In this document: piece after piece, positions 61,902 to 64,000 of the stretch
Numbering within the stretch: position 1 is the first letter of the stretch
Layout: every line of letters starts with the position of its first letter
DNA from: Flavobacterium lindanitolerans
Lineage (GTDB): Bacteria; Bacteroidota; Bacteroidia; Flavobacteriales; Flavobacteriaceae
Reading direction: 5' to 3'
Length of the DNA: 64,000 bases
Assembly: GCF_002846575.1 (NCBI RefSeq)
Contig: NZ_PJND01000007.1
Location: 310,001-374,000 of the forward strand
Program-made: the position numbers and the translations under genes
Notes under the pieces: generated by a model
The model's database searches: none
Seen by the model: only the letters and a program-made list of their open reading frames with translations
What the model was told of the DNA's origin: nothing

Positions 61902-62252
61902 ATGCAAATTCAAGTTGTTAAGTCCAAGATTCACCGTGTTATGGTGACTGGAGCAGATTTAAACTACATAGGAAGCATTACAATCGACGAAGCGTTGATG
62001 GAAGCTTCTAATATTATTGAAGGAGAAAAGGTTTCTATCGTCAATATCAATAATGGCGCCCGATTAGAAACTTATGCCATTAAAGGAAACAGAAACAGCG
62101 GCGAAATCACCCTAAATGGCCCTGCGGCAAGAATGGTACAAAAAGGCGACATCATCATCATTATTTCTTACGGAATTTTAGATTTTGAGGAAGCAAAAAC
62201 CTTTAAACCGACACTGGTTTTTCCTAACGAAAAGGACAACTCCTTAACTTAG
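61902..62252 (+). CDS. panD: Aspartate 1-decarboxylase proenzyme
   Basis: The 116-residue protein makes beta-alanine from aspartate. The self-cleavage site is Gly24-Ser25 ([10 protein letters not shown]), generating a pyruvoyl group at the new N-terminus. [11 protein letters not shown] and [19 protein letters not shown] are the other PanD signatures. It is coupled to panC upstream and lies 7 bases before the flippase-like gene. Confidence 0.97.
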   Translation: MQIQVVKSKIHRVMVTGADLNYIGSITIDEALMEASNIIEGEKVSIVNINNGARLETYAIKGNRNSGEITLNGPAARMVQKGDIIIIISYGILDFEEAKTFKPTLVFPNEKDNSLT

Positions 62253-62259
62253 AAAACTT

Positions 62260-63222
62260 TTGAGAAAAAAAATCAGCAAAACATTATCCATACTTCTCCC
62301 AATTTTATTGGGAGTTTTTTTGACTATATATACCTATAATTCGTTTACTCCTGAACAACTGGAAGAAATGAAAAGCTATTTCAGGAATGCTGATTACACT
62401 TATATTTTTATTGCCTTAATTTTCGGATTCATCAGCCACGCAGCAAGAGCCTACAGATGGAAATTCATGCTGGAACACATGGGATACCATTCTCCGTTTA
62501 AAAATAACTTCATGGCTGTCTGGGTTGCTTATTTTATGAATATGACAATCCCGAGGTCCGGAGAAGTTTCAAGGGCTCTTGTTTTGAAAAAATATGAAGA
62601 TATTCCTTTTGACAAGGCATTTGGCAGTATTATTGCCGAAAGGGTTATCGATTTTATAATTCTTTTGCTGTTTATTGCAACAGCCGTCCTGTTGCAGTTT
62701 GACATATTAAAGACTTTCCTTCTGAACACCATTCCGGTAGAAAAATTATTAGTTTACGGAATTGTCGCCTTTGTAGTTTTCCTTTCAGCCATCCTTCTTT
62801 TTATCTATTCAAAATCAAAATGGATTCTGATGATTAAAGGAAAAATTTCCGGATTAACAGAAGGGCTTTTCAGCGTATGGAAAATGGAAAAAAAATGGCC
62901 TTTCTTGTTCTATACTGCCATTATATGGCTGGCCTACGTTTTGACTTTTTACACGGCCATTTTTGCTTTGGAAGAAACAAGTGGTATTAGCTTTGGTGTG
63001 GTCGTAACAGCTTTCGTAATAGGAAGTCTGGCTATTTCATTTTCAAACGGCGGGTTTGGTGTTTTTCCGGTACTAATTGCCGGTATTTTAGCCTTATATG
63101 GCGTACCAAAAGAGGCCGGAACTGCTTTTGGCTGGATTATATGGACTTCACAAACCGTTCAGATAATTATTTTAGGAGGGCTTTCTTTTTTGCTTTTGCC
63201 TATTCTGAATAGGAAAAAATAA
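62260..63222 (+). CDS. Lysylphosphatidylglycerol synthase TM-region / UPF0104-family membrane protein
   Basis: A 320-residue protein with about eight membrane helices. ISHAARAYRWKFMLEHMGYHS, NMTIPRSGEVSRALVLKKYE and FGSIIAERVIDFIILLLF are the typical family blocks; these proteins are thought to be flippases or transporters of lipids. The start is a TTG codon at 62260; there is no ATG near it in frame, and the frame runs from just after panD. Co-transcription with panC-panD is likely. Confidence 0.9.
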   Translation: MRKKISKTLSILLPILLGVFLTIYTYNSFTPEQLEEMKSYFRNADYTYIFIALIFGFISHAARAYRWKFMLEHMGYHSPFKNNFMAVWVAYFMNMTIPRSGEVSRALVLKKYEDIPFDKAFGSIIAERVIDFIILLLFIATAVLLQFDILKTFLLNTIPVEKLLVYGIVAFVVFLSAILLFIYSKSKWILMIKGKISGLTEGLFSVWKMEKKWPFLFYTAIIWLAYVLTFYTAIFALEETSGISFGVVVTAFVIGSLAISFSNGGFGVFPVLIAGILALYGVPKEAGTAFGWIIWTSQTVQIIILGGLSFLLLPILNRKK

Positions 63223-63289
63223 ATTACTATCTTGCTTTCCTATTAGAGGCTCTTCCGTCTCAACTAACGAAACCCTAAAACTCTTACGA

Positions 63290-64000
63290 ATGAAGAATTT
63301 CATTACCACTGCTTTTTGTATTTTTTCTTTTAGCCTGTTTGCCCAAAAAAGCATTGAAGAAGTAAAATCAGAAAAACTCAACGGTACACGTCAGATTACT
63401 ATTTCACTTCCTCCAGCCTATGAAAAAGAACCGGATAGAAAATTTCCACTTGTGATTCTTTTGGATGGCGAATATCTTTTTGACGCTTTTAACGGTACTT
63501 TATCCTACTCTAATTATTGGGACGACCTGCCGCCTGTCATAATGGTTGGTATCAGCCAGAATAAAAAAGGAGAACGGTTTGTTGACAGCCAGTTCGACAA
63601 AGAAAGCGGACTTCCGGAAGAAGGCGGTTCCCGTTTCTATGAGTTCATAGGTTCTGAACTGATTCCTGCTCTGGAGAAAAAATACCGAATCGCCCCGTTT
63701 AGAGTTATTGCAGGACATGATACTACTGCCGGTTTTTTAAACTTTTACCTTTATAAAGACCAACCGCTGTTTAACGCCTATATTTCCCTTAGCCCGGAAT
63801 TTGCTCCTGAAATGGAAACCAGAATTGCAGAAAGACTGGCCTTTTTCAAACAGCCTATTTTTTATTATCTGGCTACTGCCGATGGTGATTTGAAAAAAAT
63901 GCAAAAAAGAATCAAAGACCTGGACGAAAACATAAAAAAAGTAGGCAATCCTAATCTTAACTACCGTTTTGACGAGTTCAAGAACGCAACACACTATTCG
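63290..64000 (+). CDS. Exported esterase-fold (alpha/beta hydrolase, Esterase D-like) protein, 3' end outside window
   Basis: 237 codons are present, still open at the right edge. The signal peptide is residues 1-18 (MKNFITTAFCIFSFSLFA). KFPLVILLDGEYLF and PPVIMVGISQNKKGERF are typical of the putative esterase family (IroE/Fes-like, COG2819). The expected nucleophile motif GxSxG is replaced by GHDTTAG, with Asp144 where Ser is usual, so activity is uncertain. The rest of the catalytic triad lies partly beyond the window. Confidence 0.88.
   Translation, partial: MKNFITTAFCIFSFSLFAQKSIEEVKSEKLNGTRQITISLPPAYEKEPDRKFPLVILLDGEYLFDAFNGTLSYSNYWDDLPPVIMVGISQNKKGERFVDSQFDKESGLPEEGGSRFYEFIGSELIPALEKKYRIAPFRVIAGHDTTAGFLNFYLYKDQPLFNAYISLSPEFAPEMETRIAERLAFFKQPIFYYLATADGDLKKMQKRIKDLDENIKKVGNPNLNYRFDEFKNATHYS

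Overview
This window is a chromosomal segment of a Bacteroidota bacterium, almost certainly Flavobacterium or a close relative in the Flavobacteriaceae. The DNA is AT-rich. Several secreted proteins end in type IX secretion (T9SS) sorting domains. Many genes are preceded by the Bacteroidota -7 promoter element TAnnTTTG rather than sigma70 boxes, and Shine-Dalgarno sequences are weak. NuoG is short, and TonB-dependent receptors and DUF4270 lipoproteins are present. No phage, insertion sequence, transposase or CRISPR array was seen.

Layout: 1-5.3 kb holds small secreted or membrane proteins of unknown role, an HTTM-type membrane protein and a serine beta-lactamase-like hydrolase, followed by a cold-shock gene (5.5 kb). 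6.0-19.3 kb is a complete 14-gene nuoA-N operon for respiratory complex I, ending in one terminator. 19.4-21.2 kb is an SOS-type umuC-umuD pair in reversed order, then tRNA-Leu(CAA) on the minus strand. 21.4-24.3 kb carries prs, rplY (L25/Ctc), pth and a lipoprotein. 24.4-27.1 kb is a T9SS metalloprotease on the minus strand. 27.3-31.4 kb has ribF, a second HTTM protein, a small membrane protein and bioB. 31.5-35.6 kb has a TPR/HTH regulator and an Asp-box beta-propeller T9SS protein. 35.7-40.3 kb has a JmjC/cupin hydroxylase, two lipoproteins, a seven-repeat T9SS protein and recX. 40.5-44.2 kb is a 1247-residue T9SS surface protein.

44.3-49.8 kb is a biotin region: bioF under its own promoter, then bioD, bioA and a beta-ketoacyl synthase in one operon, interrupted by a divergently transcribed AI-2E-family transporter. 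50.1-51.9 kb is atpD-atpC. 52.2-56.5 kb pairs a TonB-dependent receptor with an SGNH-hydrolase lipoprotein. 56.6-60.9 kb is an operon of a degenerate glycogen-synthase-like protein, a DUF4270 lipoprotein and glmS. Divergent from it, 61.0-63.2 kb has panC, panD and a flippase-like membrane protein. A 3'-truncated esterase-fold gene runs off the right edge.

Most of the window is housekeeping: respiration and ATP synthesis, cofactors (biotin, pantothenate, FAD), translation and PRPP. The most unusual signals are: families of degenerate direct/inverted 'stutter' repeats in gaps of the nuo and atp operons and beside bioF; a ketosynthase tied to biotin genes; a glycogen-synthase-like protein lacking the substrate-binding motif and the C-terminal domain; an esterase with Asp at the nucleophile position; a receptor-lipase pair; and several perfect palindromes upstream of operons. 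I did not find a clear new defence or mobile system.
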